64,000 nucleotides of DNA, taken from positions 173,884,556 to 173,948,555 of the forward strand of contig CP136067.1 in assembly GCA_032622095.1 (NCBI GenBank), written 5' to 3'. The DNA is from Siphonodentalium dalli (lineage: Eukaryota; Mollusca; Scaphopoda; Gadilida; Siphonodentaliidae). Position 1 is the stretch's first letter. Each line of letters begins with the position of its first letter. A program made the translations under genes and the position numbers. The notes under the pieces were generated by a model, which worked only from the letters and a program-made list of their open reading frames with translations, did not search any database and was not told where the DNA came from. Shown here piece after piece: positions 43,137-53,040 of this stretch.

Positions 43137-43421
43137 TCATTGTTTAGTGTGTGTCTTGTTCGATGTATTATTAGATGTGTTAACTCTTGATTTTTCGATT
43201 GCCTTTACTAATAGAGGTTCAGTCGCTTGAACTGTATTAACAATCTGATTATTCGTCGGGTTCCTTTCTTTATTCATTTCGTCAGAATGGCTGCTATTGT
43301 TTGCCGGGATGTCGCTGTGTTCAATATTAGGCTCCGATGAAACTTTTTTGTGTTCACTTTTTTCTGTGTACATCATATATTTTTCATACGGTATCAAAAC
43401 AGTTTTCTTCACAGACTCCAT
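43137..43421 (-). CDS. Small Polinton protein, 94 aa, unknown
   Basis: From ATG 43421: MESVKKTVLIPYEKYMMYTE, then a Ser/Asn/Lys-rich, apparently disordered tail ending NTSNKTHTKQ. The short VLIPYEKY-type block recurs in small Polinton proteins I know by pattern. Lies between integrase and the next small gene; intact frame. Confidence 0.5.
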   Translation of the reverse strand: MESVKKTVLIPYEKYMMYTEKSEHKKVSSEPNIEHSDIPANNSSHSDEMNKERNPTNNQIVNTVQATEPLLVKAIEKSRVNTSNNTSNKTHTKQ

Positions 43422-43498
43422 CACAAAAACTGTTTCAATTTAGGTTCAATTATGTTCAACATCAAAGCAATGGCGGGTGAGTGATTATTCACACTTTT

Positions 43499-43744
43499 TC
43501 ATTTCCTCAACAAGCTCACAGATTTATCACCCAAGAATATATAAAATGATTTATATCGCCGTAATTTAGCTTTTTGCTGAACTGTAACTGTTAAAATTTC
43601 ATGTAGTAAATTGACCGTAATTTCGACTAGAACTTTCAACTGATTATTAGTTATCGATGTCAATAATGCGTTTCGTTGAGATCTTGATTGGGTTGATGTC
43701 AATATTCTGACAAAATTCAACTCCTTACGTAATAATCGACTCAT
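43499..43744 (-). CDS. Small basic conserved Polinton protein, 81 aa
   Basis: From ATG 43744 (MSRLLRKELNFVRILTSTQS) to DKSVSLLRK. The pattern RSQRNALLTSITNNQLKVLV followed by QQKAKLRRYKSFYIFLGDKS fits a widespread small, basic, helical protein of Polintons and related elements. Function unknown; a DNA- or core-associated role is a guess. Immediately follows the ATPase. Confidence 0.6.
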   Translation of the reverse strand: MSRLLRKELNFVRILTSTQSRSQRNALLTSITNNQLKVLVEITVNLLHEILTVTVQQKAKLRRYKSFYIFLGDKSVSLLRK

Positions 43745-43783
43745 TTTATCGTCGCGACTCAGCTCCAATACTGCCCCTTCTTA

Positions 43784-44449
43784 TTACGTAGTAGGTACGT
43801 AAATTATAGGGTCTTGGTTGGGAAATACGTCTGTTCGTAGTCTGTATTTATCCTCAGTGTGAGGGGACATATCTATTATAAGATACGCAAATGGTTTCTT
43901 CATACAATCCTTGTATGCATCAATGAGTACTTTAGATTTACCGGGATACAATTGTCTACCCAATGTGGAAATTTGTGATCCATCCCTCAAATTTTTGAAT
44001 AAAATTAGATACCACGTGTTTAAGGCTATAGTTCTCGCCGCCTTGCCTTGTGCGTATAAATTTTGTGAAATAAATAGCACCGAAAGACAACGATGATGAG
44101 TTTGCTGCGTAAATAGTAATTCAATTTCTTTTTGGTCAATAATACGATGCATCAAGTCGTCTAATATTAACATATTATGGTTACCATCAGCAAATTCTTC
44201 GATTTCTGTTTGGGTAGGTAATCCTTGATGCATGACCAAATTTTCGATGGATGATTCAATTTCATCATAGAATTTTTGATAAATACCATAACAGTACATT
44301 ATTTTCTTAGGTGGATCTCTAGAATACATTCCACTAAGATTTTGTAGGAATCTGTAGACCCATCTCGTTTTACCAGCACCAGTTGGTCCATTGATGCAAA
44401 TACTCGAACAAGGTTCAAATGGTATGACGCTATGGCTAGTCCACCACAT
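43784..44449 (-). CDS. ATP: Genome-packaging ATPase (FtsK/HerA-like, A32 type)
   Basis: 221 aa from ATG 44449. Walker A GPTGAGKT (residues 21-28), Walker B MLILDDL (93-99), and LSVLFISQNLYAQGKAART (sensor-like region) are all kept. In the family it pumps the element's DNA into the capsid. First gene of the leftward cluster next to the right TIR. Frame intact. Confidence 0.9.
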   Translation of the reverse strand: MWWTSHSVIPFEPCSSICINGPTGAGKTRWVYRFLQNLSGMYSRDPPKKIMYCYGIYQKFYDEIESSIENLVMHQGLPTQTEIEEFADGNHNMLILDDLMHRIIDQKEIELLFTQQTHHRCLSVLFISQNLYAQGKAARTIALNTWYLILFKNLRDGSQISTLGRQLYPGKSKVLIDAYKDCMKKPFAYLIIDMSPHTEDKYRLRTDVFPNQDPIIYVPTT

Positions 44450-44528
44450 TTTGTTCACTGTGTCATATTAATTAATAGCTATACAGTTCTTATATACATC
44501 ATAAGAACTTGATAAGTAAACAATTGTT

Positions 44529-44753
44529 ATGGAGGGCGCGTGTAGATCAGATATATATGTGGCGAAAGCGTAGTCTGATAAGGTTGATGAACTGATGGAA
44601 GAGAGCGTGTCGGTTGAAGAGACTGTGGAAAAAGCTCAAATAGAACGCATCGACACACAGTTATATCAGGAACGAATATCTTCGGTGAAGATACACATGA
44701 CCATTCTAAATTCGGACAAAAAACGAACGAGTGTAAACGAATTGCCAGGATGA
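44529..44753 (+). pseudogene. Small + strand ORF with in-frame stop, 74 codons
   Basis: From ATG 44529 a frame MEGACRSDIYVAKA stops at TAG 44571-44573, then continues open to TGA 44753 with DKVDELMEESVSVEETVEKA and ERIDTQLYQERISSVKIHMT. The second part looks helical and acidic. It is divergent from the ATPase, near the right TIR. Not recognised. Confidence 0.4.
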
Positions 44754-44990
44754 CACTGCAGCCTGTAATATTATAAGAACCTACAGTTCTTATAACATCA
44801 TTATTTGTTTAACGTGATTAAGCTGTTAATACGTAAGGTTGATAAAATTCTATTCATAACAACAACATCAAAGTAACTTCTATTATTGCGTGTATGATCA
44901 CATGTACGTATTACTTGAGCTTATGCATGTCCATTTTGATAGCTAATTATCGCGTTATTGTTATGAATAGAATCTCATGACCCGTACGTG

Positions 44991-45748
44991 CAGTGTTCGC
45001 GCTGTCGGTAGCCAAATTAGCCAATGGCTAATATTATTCGAATTTGGCTAATAAAAATTTCATTTGGCTAAACTTTTGGCTAAACTTTGTTTTACCCCAA
45101 ATGGAGACGGAAAGCATAGAGTCGTAAAGCTAATTAATAAAATCGCTGAATAGATCGAAGTTTTGTGACGAAAGTATTTCGTACTTATGTTAATACGCCG
45201 TCGATGACATTTAACCAGCCTAATCGTCAAAACGCTTAAGCTGTATACTGGTTATCATTATGTAACTGATTAAGCCGTCTGTAAGATAAAATACCTAAAT
45301 GCTTTGTTCAGAAGAGCAGTTCTTAATCAATGGTTGCGTAATCTGCATCCCGTTTAATAAACTGGCTTCTCGTCATAAAAGTGTCAACGACATAGAGTTA
45401 TTACAATTAATTAGCTTAGCGAATTTATGCGGGCTTTTGCGATGTGAAATCTCGCCGTATTCTATAGTAATGTTTTATGAATTGATCTGCTTGTGTGATA
45501 TAATACATACATATGTTCGTATAATATTGTTTTTAAAGTTGTTTTTGTATTGTTTTAATTATGTTTTTATACTGAATAACAAATAAAGTTTAAAGCAAAT
45601 AATTTAGTCATTAATTGTGAACCGCCCAGAAAATGAGGATTTAATTTGGCCAAAAAACATATGGCTAAAGTTATTTTCATTTGGCTAATAAAAGTTTCAT
45701 TTGGCTAAACTTTTGGCTAAAATATTTTTCGGTCCAGCGGGAACACTG
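44991..45748. mobile_element. hAT-like non-autonomous element, 758 bp, in the right TIR
   Basis: It starts CAGTGTTCGCGCTGTCGG and ends with the complement of CAGTGTTCCCGCTGGACC. It is flanked by CGTACGTG (44983-44990) and CTTACGTG (45749-45756), an 8-bp duplication with one mismatch. Near each end a TTTGGCTAAACTTTTGGCTA segment is repeated in the same direction. It is absent from the left TIR. The ORF inside (45299-45586) shows no family signal. Confidence 0.7.
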
Positions 45749-46622
45749 CTTACGTGTTAACAACATATCACGTTATACAAATAATGATGTTATAAGTGGA
45801 CACGCATACCTTGATGTTATATCAATAAACACCACTCTGGTTATGAACGCTAGGGATAATAGGCTTAGATAATAGGCTTAGTCATTTTCGCTGTGAAATT
45901 CGTTGTTTATTCACTCTATGACGTCCCGAGGTTGACATTATGAAAAATGGCTCGCTGACACATCATCCGAGTAACTTCCCTAAAACATGGTGGGGCGGGG
46001 TCCTCGTCCCCTTTTTAGCAAAGCTTTTTAAAAATAACCGACTAACGATTCTCGTTCTAAGAACAATAACTCTATAAACGTACGCTCTTCCAATAATTCT
46101 TCCAATAATTCGCGATCAGGTTGAGGCGGGGTTCTCGACCCCTTTTTTAGCAACGATTTTTAAAATAACCGACTGACGATTCTCGTTCTAAGAACAATAA
46201 CTCTATAAACGTACGCTCTTCCAATAATTCTCGATAATGTAAGTGTGTCATTTATGTTGAAAGATGAATAAAGAGCGTTGCTTCAATATGAGCTAATACT
46301 AAACTTTACTCCTTATGTGGATGTCTTGTGCTCCGACACGTACACATTGTGTACGCGCATGAATAGGTGCGGGTAAGTGATGTGAGATGTGAAGGTGGGG
46401 GGTAGGGGGAGGAGGGGGGATGGGGAGTATTATGACGTAGGCCTGTGACAAACATTGAGTGGAAAATCTCTTGTCAAACAAAAGATTTTTACCACGATAG
46501 AACAGAGCGAGATATTATTATTGAAAAGATAATCGATTATACATATATTTATTATTGATAACATAAAAATATATTATACAACACAATTCAATCAACAGCT
46601 CTTCCGAGTATTATTTTTAGAT

Positions 46623-47078
46623 CTACCCGTCGACAGAATCGTCCGAAATTTCCTCTGATGAATAGGCACTATCCATCAGATATGCATATTCTGTATCCAA
46701 TTCAATTTCAATGTCCCAATTTTCGTGACGTTCGTGGTAGCTGCCTGTACTTGAATCAAAATCCGACCACGACGATTGGGAACTGGTGGTCCAATAGTCA
46801 GCCTCTACGTCCAGATAAGAGTTGTCGGAGGATACTGACCATTGGTCAGAGTCCCTGTCATCCTGACCATTGTCACCATCAGCATGAATCCGTTGATTGA
46901 TAAGACCAACCCAGTGAAAAATAGGTAGGTCATCATCTTCATTGTAAGCGTCATCACTTTCATCAGTATTGTCCTCGTGTTCAGTATTGTCCTCGTGTTG
47001 ATCATTGTCAACAATCCATTGGTATATGCCATATACTATGCATAAACATAAAAACTTCATAATCTCTTCCAGCAGCAT
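46623..47078 (-). CDS. TIR-encoded acidic membrane/secreted protein, right copy (intact)
   Basis: 151 aa. Hydrophobic N-terminal segment (MKFLCLCIVYGIYQWIV) then Asp/Glu/Ser-rich (HEDNTDESDDAYNEDDDLPI, WSVSSDNSYLDVEADYWTTS) and a tail ENWDIEIELDTEYAYLMDSA. Computed charge must be strongly negative. The copy in the left TIR is identical over most of its length but has an early stop. No family recognised. Confidence 0.65.
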   Translation of the reverse strand: MLLEEIMKFLCLCIVYGIYQWIVDNDQHEDNTEHEDNTDESDDAYNEDDDLPIFHWVGLINQRIHADGDNGQDDRDSDQWSVSSDNSYLDVEADYWTTSSQSSWSDFDSSTGSYHERHENWDIEIELDTEYAYLMDSAYSSEEISDDSVDG

Positions 47079-47176
47079 TTTTTTTAGGTTGTCGATAGTG
47101 TGTGTTAGAATATGTTATGAAAATATATATATTTTTTCGAGAATAAATACTTTTAAAAAAACATCAACATCTGCAC

Positions 47177-48273
47177 TAGTGATGAGCCGATTGTCAAATA
47201 GAGCCTTGTGCCGATTGCCGATTATTTGAGATCACAATCGGCCGATTCCGATTATTGTAATAATTATACCAAAATATGCTATATGTGTTATATACTACTT
47301 CGATTTGTCAGCAACAACATCCATAATATACCAGTATACATAAGTATACGTTTGGGTAAGTATAAAGGCAGGTATGGGTGGACTTGTGAACGAATTCCTG
47401 TGTCCTGACAACAAATACACATGTTAAATTATGCTCAATTTACCATCGATTTCTGTCTATAAGTCTACTTGTTGACCCAGTATTTCCCCTCAAAATGTAC
47501 ATGCACCTAAAACAACTAAGTCAATAGGGGGTCTGATATCTGGCTACAATCACAGACACAGGTGAGTTTTGGCATTCGCCACGATGACAACTCAGAAGAG
47601 TGCATGACCGTTGATTTGATTTGAACATATTTATTGTGACCCACTATATACAATATATATTACACAGATTAAATATAACAATGATGATATGAGTGTGGGC
47701 ACAGAGGATCGGAGCACAAGTTGCCGAACTTATCGGAGCTCCTCTCCCCTGGCGTTCAATTGCTAATAAATTCAAATATCGGAGATGGTTTTAATTCAGT
47801 TGTATTGTAGAAGTTACTGTTTAAGTGTGGCTGTTGGAGTGGCTGTGGTCTCGCAGAATTGGGGTGAGGGAGACTATAATGAGAGAATTCTGATAATTAT
47901 GAGATTAAGAGAAACGTAGATGAGATAAATGATTGTACTGTCTCAAACAGGCGCGCATTTAGCTTTCCGCTGTAGTGTTGTACACCAAATTGTGTGTCAG
48001 GTGACATGTACTTCCAGGGGTATATACCTGTATTATGCAGGACCTGGGTGTATATCATCAAATTTGTGTTAGGTTGCACTTTCCCCATGTTTACTGGTCA
48101 TTTATTCAACAAAACATCGTTATATTTAACACAGTTTATTGAAGAAAAACAAGCACCTGATTATTATTTAGACAATCGGAACTGACGATGTTGAAAGCCG
48201 AGAACCGATTGTCATCCGATGGGCCACAATCGGCCGATTCCGATTTTCGTTTCCGATCATCGGCTCATCACTA
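47177..48273. mobile_element. hAT-like non-autonomous element, 1,097 bp, in the right TIR
   Basis: The ends are TAGTGATGAGCCGAT and ATCGGCTCATCACTA. It is flanked by identical ATCTGCAC duplications (47169-47176 and 48274-48281); the left TIR has one uninterrupted copy of this site (GTGCAGAT at ~29.93 kb). Subterminal CAATCGGCCGATTCCGATT boxes occur near both ends. No transposase is present. Confidence 0.85.
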
Positions 48274-48750
48274 ATCTGCACCCACATAATTGGTATATAA
48301 ACTAGTTAAACTATTTGTAGACTGTCGATTAATAAATTAAACAAACAAAAATTGATACAAACAATACCGAGTGTGATTATTTGTTTTGCTGTGTGAGACA
48401 CGAAATAGGCGGTCGAGATTACAAAGCAACTTCACACGATGACTTGTTAGTCAACAATATACACACATTACGCTCATACTGTTCTATGAATTGGTTAAGC
48501 CGTCTTAAGCTGAGATTATTTGCAGACACGCAATAGTCGGTCGAAATTACAAAGTTCCCAAAAAAAAAAACAACTTCACACTTATACACGATGACTTGTT
48601 AGTCAACAATATACACACATGACGCTCTGACGCCCTGCTCTATGAATTGGTTTTATTTGTACACGGTCACAAAGCAATGTGAACCTCAAATATCGTAAAT
48701 ACACTTATGCACAATTTTACGATTGAAGCTAACGAGTCCCATCTTCTTCT

Positions 48751-48756
48751 CACATA
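48751..48756. repeat. Polinton target-site duplication, right (CACATA)
   Basis: Identical to 29591-29596; directly follows the TIR tip on the + strand. Confidence 0.85.
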
Positions 48757-48837
48757 GTGTAGAGTCACTGATTGTGTCCAGATATAGGTATGGTTCTATC
48801 CCATAGTGGTTGAGTATATGGTCGTAATAACCATTCC

Positions 48838-49578
48838 TCATGCAGGTGATGTGATCGAAGTACAGTAGCGCATCGCGTGAAGAAGTTCATTATCATAGCA
48901 CATACGACAAGCGTCACACACAAGGTTATTTTTGTATGTCGTTTTGTTAAAAAGCAATCCGCGATTTTTCAACTTTTCGCCATAATGAGGGTATTTCCTA
49001 AGTAATACCCATATACTCCAGTTTGCTGATGGATTTGAGTGCGTTGTCTGGAATGTTTTAAGACTTGTATCTCCGGAAACAGAAGCTAGCCATTCTCTCT
49101 CATAACTTTCCCAAACTGATTGCTGAATCAGACGTTTCCACGAACACTTAGATGGGAAGTTACCAGTTTCCACGAAAGAGTCCAGATGAGTTCGTAGATC
49201 ACACAGCTGTAGAAGTTCAATTATATCTGGAACAAATCCTGTAGTCAGGCGAGCAAACAGAGTGAATTTGAAGAACTTCTGAAGAAATATTCTGAGGGCA
49301 ACCTGGCGATCCTGTGGTAGATAAATCAATGAACATAAAAAAGAGAGTTTCTTGATGTGAATTTGTCTCTCGAGTGGCAGAAGTCCAAGCAAGCTCAGGG
49401 AAATACACGTGGGAGTACGCGATGGGAGAGACTGTATGTGTTTCACGCACACTCGGTAAGATTTCTCCATTGTGTACATGGTAGTTTTGTTCGGGAGTTC
49501 CATTAGTTCGCACCCATATAGGGCTTTGGGCAGTGCAACTGATTGTAGCAGACTTGTCATCGTTATTGGAGTGCACAT
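48838..49578 (-). pseudogene. LINE ORF2 C-terminal region
   Basis: Reads LPKALYGCELMELPNKTTMY, SLLGLLPLERQIHIKKLSFL and a closing CDACRMCYDNELLHAMRYC zinc-knuckle-like cluster. The frame breaks just after it; the following frame runs into the Polinton target site. Confidence 0.75.
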
Positions 49579-49692
49579 TTGCCAGCCAAACTGAAATAAG
49601 ATTTCCTCAGTTTTTTCAGATAATACAGAAGAACGGGTTGTCGCGCACTGAAATTTGCACTGCTTAATACCAAGATGAACACATTCAGTCGA

Positions 49693-51197
49693 TTATGTTA
49701 GTGGACTGTCACCGAGAAGCCACGTCCTGTTGCTTGCAGAGTTTTGATGCTTTGTCTCATTGAAGACGACGACGACGCTCTTTTTATTTGAGAATTCTAA
49801 ACGCCATCGCTGGCTGTATTTGTAACAAACGTCAATCAAACACTCGAGACCGGATTTGGACAATGAAACGAGACCAATATCGTCAGCAGCTGAAAGTGCC
49901 CCACAAGAGATGTCTCCTATGTGTAGACCGTGTTCAGAATCGCAGAGAGAGTTCAGTAGTTCATTTATGAATACCAGATAGAAGAAGGGGGATGTTACGG
50001 CCCACTGCCTTGTTCCTTGTAAGATGTCGAAAGGCTCCGAGAGCGAGCCGCTGAACATTACACGGCTGGTGCAATTTTTGTGCATGTTTGCCACAACACG
50101 CAGAACTTTACCTTTTAAACCTACATGTAGATCGTATAGTTTCACAAGAATGCCTTCGTGCCACACACGATCGAACGCCTTCGCAGAGTCCAAAAAACAC
50201 ACAAATGCTCTTGAATGTAAGTCGCTCGCATAGGAAACTGCTTCCTGTGGGGGGGGGGGGGCAAACGATGTCACCAAACAGTTCACTCCTTTCTGAAAAC
50301 CATTCTGAAGCTCGTTTGGAAATCTAGTAAAATTTCCCATCCTTCAGAAATCTGTCTAACATAATACTTTCGAATGTATTGTAGATCACCGACATGAGTG
50401 TGATAACACGGTAACTATCTGGAACATTTATAGGTTTTGGTGACCCATTGAATAGGGGAACAATGATGCCAATTTTTAAGGAATGTGGTATCCGTCTAAC
50501 ATACTATTGTAAAGGCGACACAATATTGATTTGAAGGACTCAGTTCCATGCAAGAGATGTTCGTTAACTACATTGTCAATACCACTAGATTTCCCACGTT
50601 TAAGAGTTTTCATGACATCTGTCAGTTCAGAAACACTAACTGGTTCACAGAAAGTAGTATCTGCAAAGTCTTTATGTGATTCTTGGAAAATTGACGATAG
50701 TCGCATCCGTATGGATTCCTCGAATTCCGGATCAGCGTGGATACCTGGTTTGTATAGGCTTTCGAAATATGACCTCCATGCGGACAGGATATCAGTTGGA
50801 TTGCGAAGAGTTTTGTCACCGAATAGAATGTCATAACAGAACAAAGACCGCTTGATTGCGAATTTTGATTTTTCGAGTTGATCGTTTTCCAAAACTGCAC
50901 ATCATTAGTCTTGGCGTGGAATTTGAGTTTTTCGTATACCTCCTGTTCACTGTGGCGAAGTGTATTACGCAACGACTGTCTAAATAAGCGCTTCGCAGCT
51001 TTGTACTCAATGTATGAATGCACGTCACATGCGTGTGGACTACCTTCGGCGAACCATGTTCTCCTCTTTTCTTTCAGAACACGGTGTAGCGATCGCATTT
51101 CCTCATTCCAGAAATGTTTTGCTGATTTATGACGTGACTTTGATCCACTGGCTACCACAGAAGCGTATATAATAGCACTGACAATTTCGGTGTACAA
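49693..51197 (-). pseudogene. LINE ORF2 reverse transcriptase region, frameshifted
   Basis: Upstream frame: ELTDVMKTLKRGKSSGIDNV (fingers). Downstream frame: AFVCFLDSAKAFDRVWHEGI (motif A) and LSAADDIGLVSLS, where the usual aromatic residue before ADD is Ala. A run of 13 G (50249-50261) falls inside the frame as APPPP and may be a slippage-prone frameshift site. Confidence 0.8.
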
Positions 51198-51336
51198 TGA
51201 GGGAAAGCCTGTTAAAATGTGACATTACACTAGAGAAATCGGGTGGAATGTCAATACAGCAGGTCACAGGCAAATGGTTAGACGTGTTCTGTTCGCTGTC
51301 ACCGAGAATGGCACGGCGTGATGTAAGGTCGTTTAA

Positions 51337-51765
51337 TTAAATTGGTAGTAAGATGTGATCAATGCGACTTGGCGAAGCCACAGCAGAAGCCGGATAAAAC
51401 GTAAACGGAGGTCCCGCGCACGATGTGGAAGTTGGGACCGAGAGAAAATTATCCCGGTGCATAAAATCTGTAATGAAAGCCATTCTTCCAGCGTGTCCTG
51501 TCGACACATGCTGCTCGTGGTTGCGGCACATATGCACATTTAGATCACCCATAGTGATCACAGGTCCATATGTTGAGAACAACGATATAAAATCAGATAT
51601 TTCTTCGAAGCAATCTTTGAAATGATCGTCACTGTGGTTTGTACTCGGTAAGTATGTTTGTAGGATAGTCAAAATCACAGTCGTGCTAAATTTTATCTGA
51701 ATACCAACGCATCGATCATTTGGGATATCGATAGCAACACATTGTTTTGCGAGTCGTTTGTTCAC
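51337..51765 (-). pseudogene. LINE ORF2 APE-like endonuclease region
   Basis: Carries VITMGDLNVHM and the C-terminal SRIDHILLP catalytic blocks of APE-type endonucleases. The N-terminal part lies in other frames upstream (to ~51.96 kb). Confidence 0.75.
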
Positions 51766-52002
51766 GAGAAGAGCGACACCATCGCGAGTGAAGGAGTCAC
51801 CCGAACACGTGGTTATAATACGTCCAGCTTTGCATAGAGCAGTATATGAATCGTGTAGAGAATGTAGAAATTGTAGGTTTTCTTCATTTAGTCAATGTTC
51901 GGATATGCCAATAATATCGTATTCTAGAGAGCTCAATAGAGTCAACAAATAAAGCAAATTGGATTTAACACCAGTATAGCATTCCATGTAGTGAAATTTA
52001 GT

Positions 52003-53035
52003 TTATTCATCATTGTAGTGTTCTGTACGTTTCGGTGGGTCTTTACTCCAGATCCTAAAGTATATCCCTGGAGGCCAAAAGTCATCCTGGTAAAGAGCAT
52101 TCATATCACTCACATGGATATGGATGCGTGCCGATTGCGTACCTCTGCGAGAACTCCACAACAATCGCACGAAAGTCGGTTTTATGCCCCTCTGTTCGAA
52201 ATATTCCCAGATGTCGGAATCCGTTGATTTTAACGAGATACCGCGAACGAATAATTTCTGCGTGCGTTTGTTTGTGTTGTATGGCACACCAACGAAACCC
52301 GATGGCTCGTTGTCGCGATCAAACTGTGTTGTGCGCAGGTTGGTACTGGCATCGTGCGAGACAGGTTTGCTAGCAGTACGTGAGAAGTCTTCAGAGTTAT
52401 AGTTTACATAGGATACACTATTCACATCGAGATTGCTCGGATTAACAGTGCTTCTGTCACTGGCAGAACAGGCTACATTATCATAACCGCGATTGGCTGC
52501 ATTTATATTTTGCTTCACAGGAGAATTATTGTATCTATGATCGATAGTCTGTTGAAGTATGTCGGGTGATTTAGTACTCTGAACATCGCCAATTGCATCT
52601 GCTGAATCTATCGCTGAAGCACTTTGAGGTTGTGATGCTTTTCGATTGGGAAGTTTCGGTTTCATCGGAGTGGATGACGACATCGCGTTTGCGTCCTGTG
52701 TGAAAGGGTACGACAGGTGGTGATCTTGTGGGAAAGGCTCAACAGCAACGGACGGAGGTGTGCTAAGCGGGAGGTGTTGTTCCACAACTGAACACATCTG
52801 GTTGAACTTTTCAGTTATATCACGGGCAAAGAACTCGAACATTGTACTAAACTTGCGCTCGATATTTTCGACGATCTGGTCTATGGAATTGGAAGATTCT
52901 TTCACAGATTGCTTAACATTATTGATTTTTCTCATTACAGTCTCAGACTTAGCAAATGTCCTTACAAATTCTTTTTCCTGTGATTCCAACTTCTGGGTGA
53001 ATTCATCGTACTTTTTGTCAATTATTCCCGAACAT
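52003..53035 (-). pseudogene. LINE ORF1-like protein, partial
   Basis: An open frame with an N-terminal helical/coiled region (SIDQIVENIERKFSTMFEFF), a long Ser/Pro/Asn-rich middle, and a C-terminal RRM-like block (QKLFVRGISLKSTDSDIWEY, RRGTQSARIHIHVSDMNALY). The visible frame continues upstream past 52989 into GCSGIIDKKYDEF, which may be the end of a PHD-type finger cut off at the junction with the next LINE fragment. Confidence 0.6.
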
Positions 53036-53040
53036 CCATA

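Larger units (their letters stand above)
29597..48750. mobile_element. Maverick/Polinton, 19,154 bp, complete ends
   Basis: Both ends begin AGAAGAAGATGGGACTCG reading inward and are flanked by CACATA. Gene order from left: TIR gene(+), POLB(+), F-box-like(-), tandem PC4(+), TBP-like(+), protease(-), major capsid(-), small basic virion-type protein(-), penton-like(-), membrane PC4-like(-), integrase(-), two small proteins(-), packaging ATPase(-), small ORF(+), TIR gene(-). The integrase, POLB, protease, ATPase and capsid set defines Polintons as virus-like integrating elements of animals and protists. This copy carries in-frame stops in several genes and a frameshifted POLB, so it is unlikely to be active on its own. 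About 2 kb of its length is later hAT-like insertion into the right TIR. Confidence 0.93.
44933..48750 (-). repeat. Polinton right terminal inverted repeat, enlarged by insertions
   Basis: It is complementary to the left TIR. It is longer because of a 758-bp insertion (44991-45748), a 1,097-bp insertion (47177-48273) and an additional ~142-bp terminal unit (48591-48732) containing a further copy of GACTTGTTAGTCAACAATAT and CTATGAATTGG. Near the inner end a short segment (AATCTCATGACCC...TACGTGTTAAC) is rearranged relative to the left. Confidence 0.8.
48757..53040 (-). mobile_element. Decayed APE-type LINE, main part (split by Polinton)
   Basis: In minus-strand order: ORF1-like frame (53.04-52.00 kb), APE endonuclease region (51.77-51.34 kb), linker and reverse transcriptase (51.20-49.69 kb), C-terminal region with a Cys/His cluster (49.58-48.84 kb) and the tail beyond the Polinton (29.60-29.45 kb). 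Many frameshifts mean it is inactive. ORF1 plus APE/RT ORF2 suggests a Jockey/CR1/L2-group LINE; the clade is not fixed. Confidence 0.8.

Noticed and set aside
45299-45586. 95-aa ORF in the hAT-like insertion
   Set aside because: No family signal, low-complexity hydrophobic tail, and the element is non-autonomous.
29597-48750. Contaminating free virus (adenovirus- or virophage-like genome)
   Set aside because: It has exact TIR tips, a target duplication and interrupts a host LINE frame, so it is integrated.
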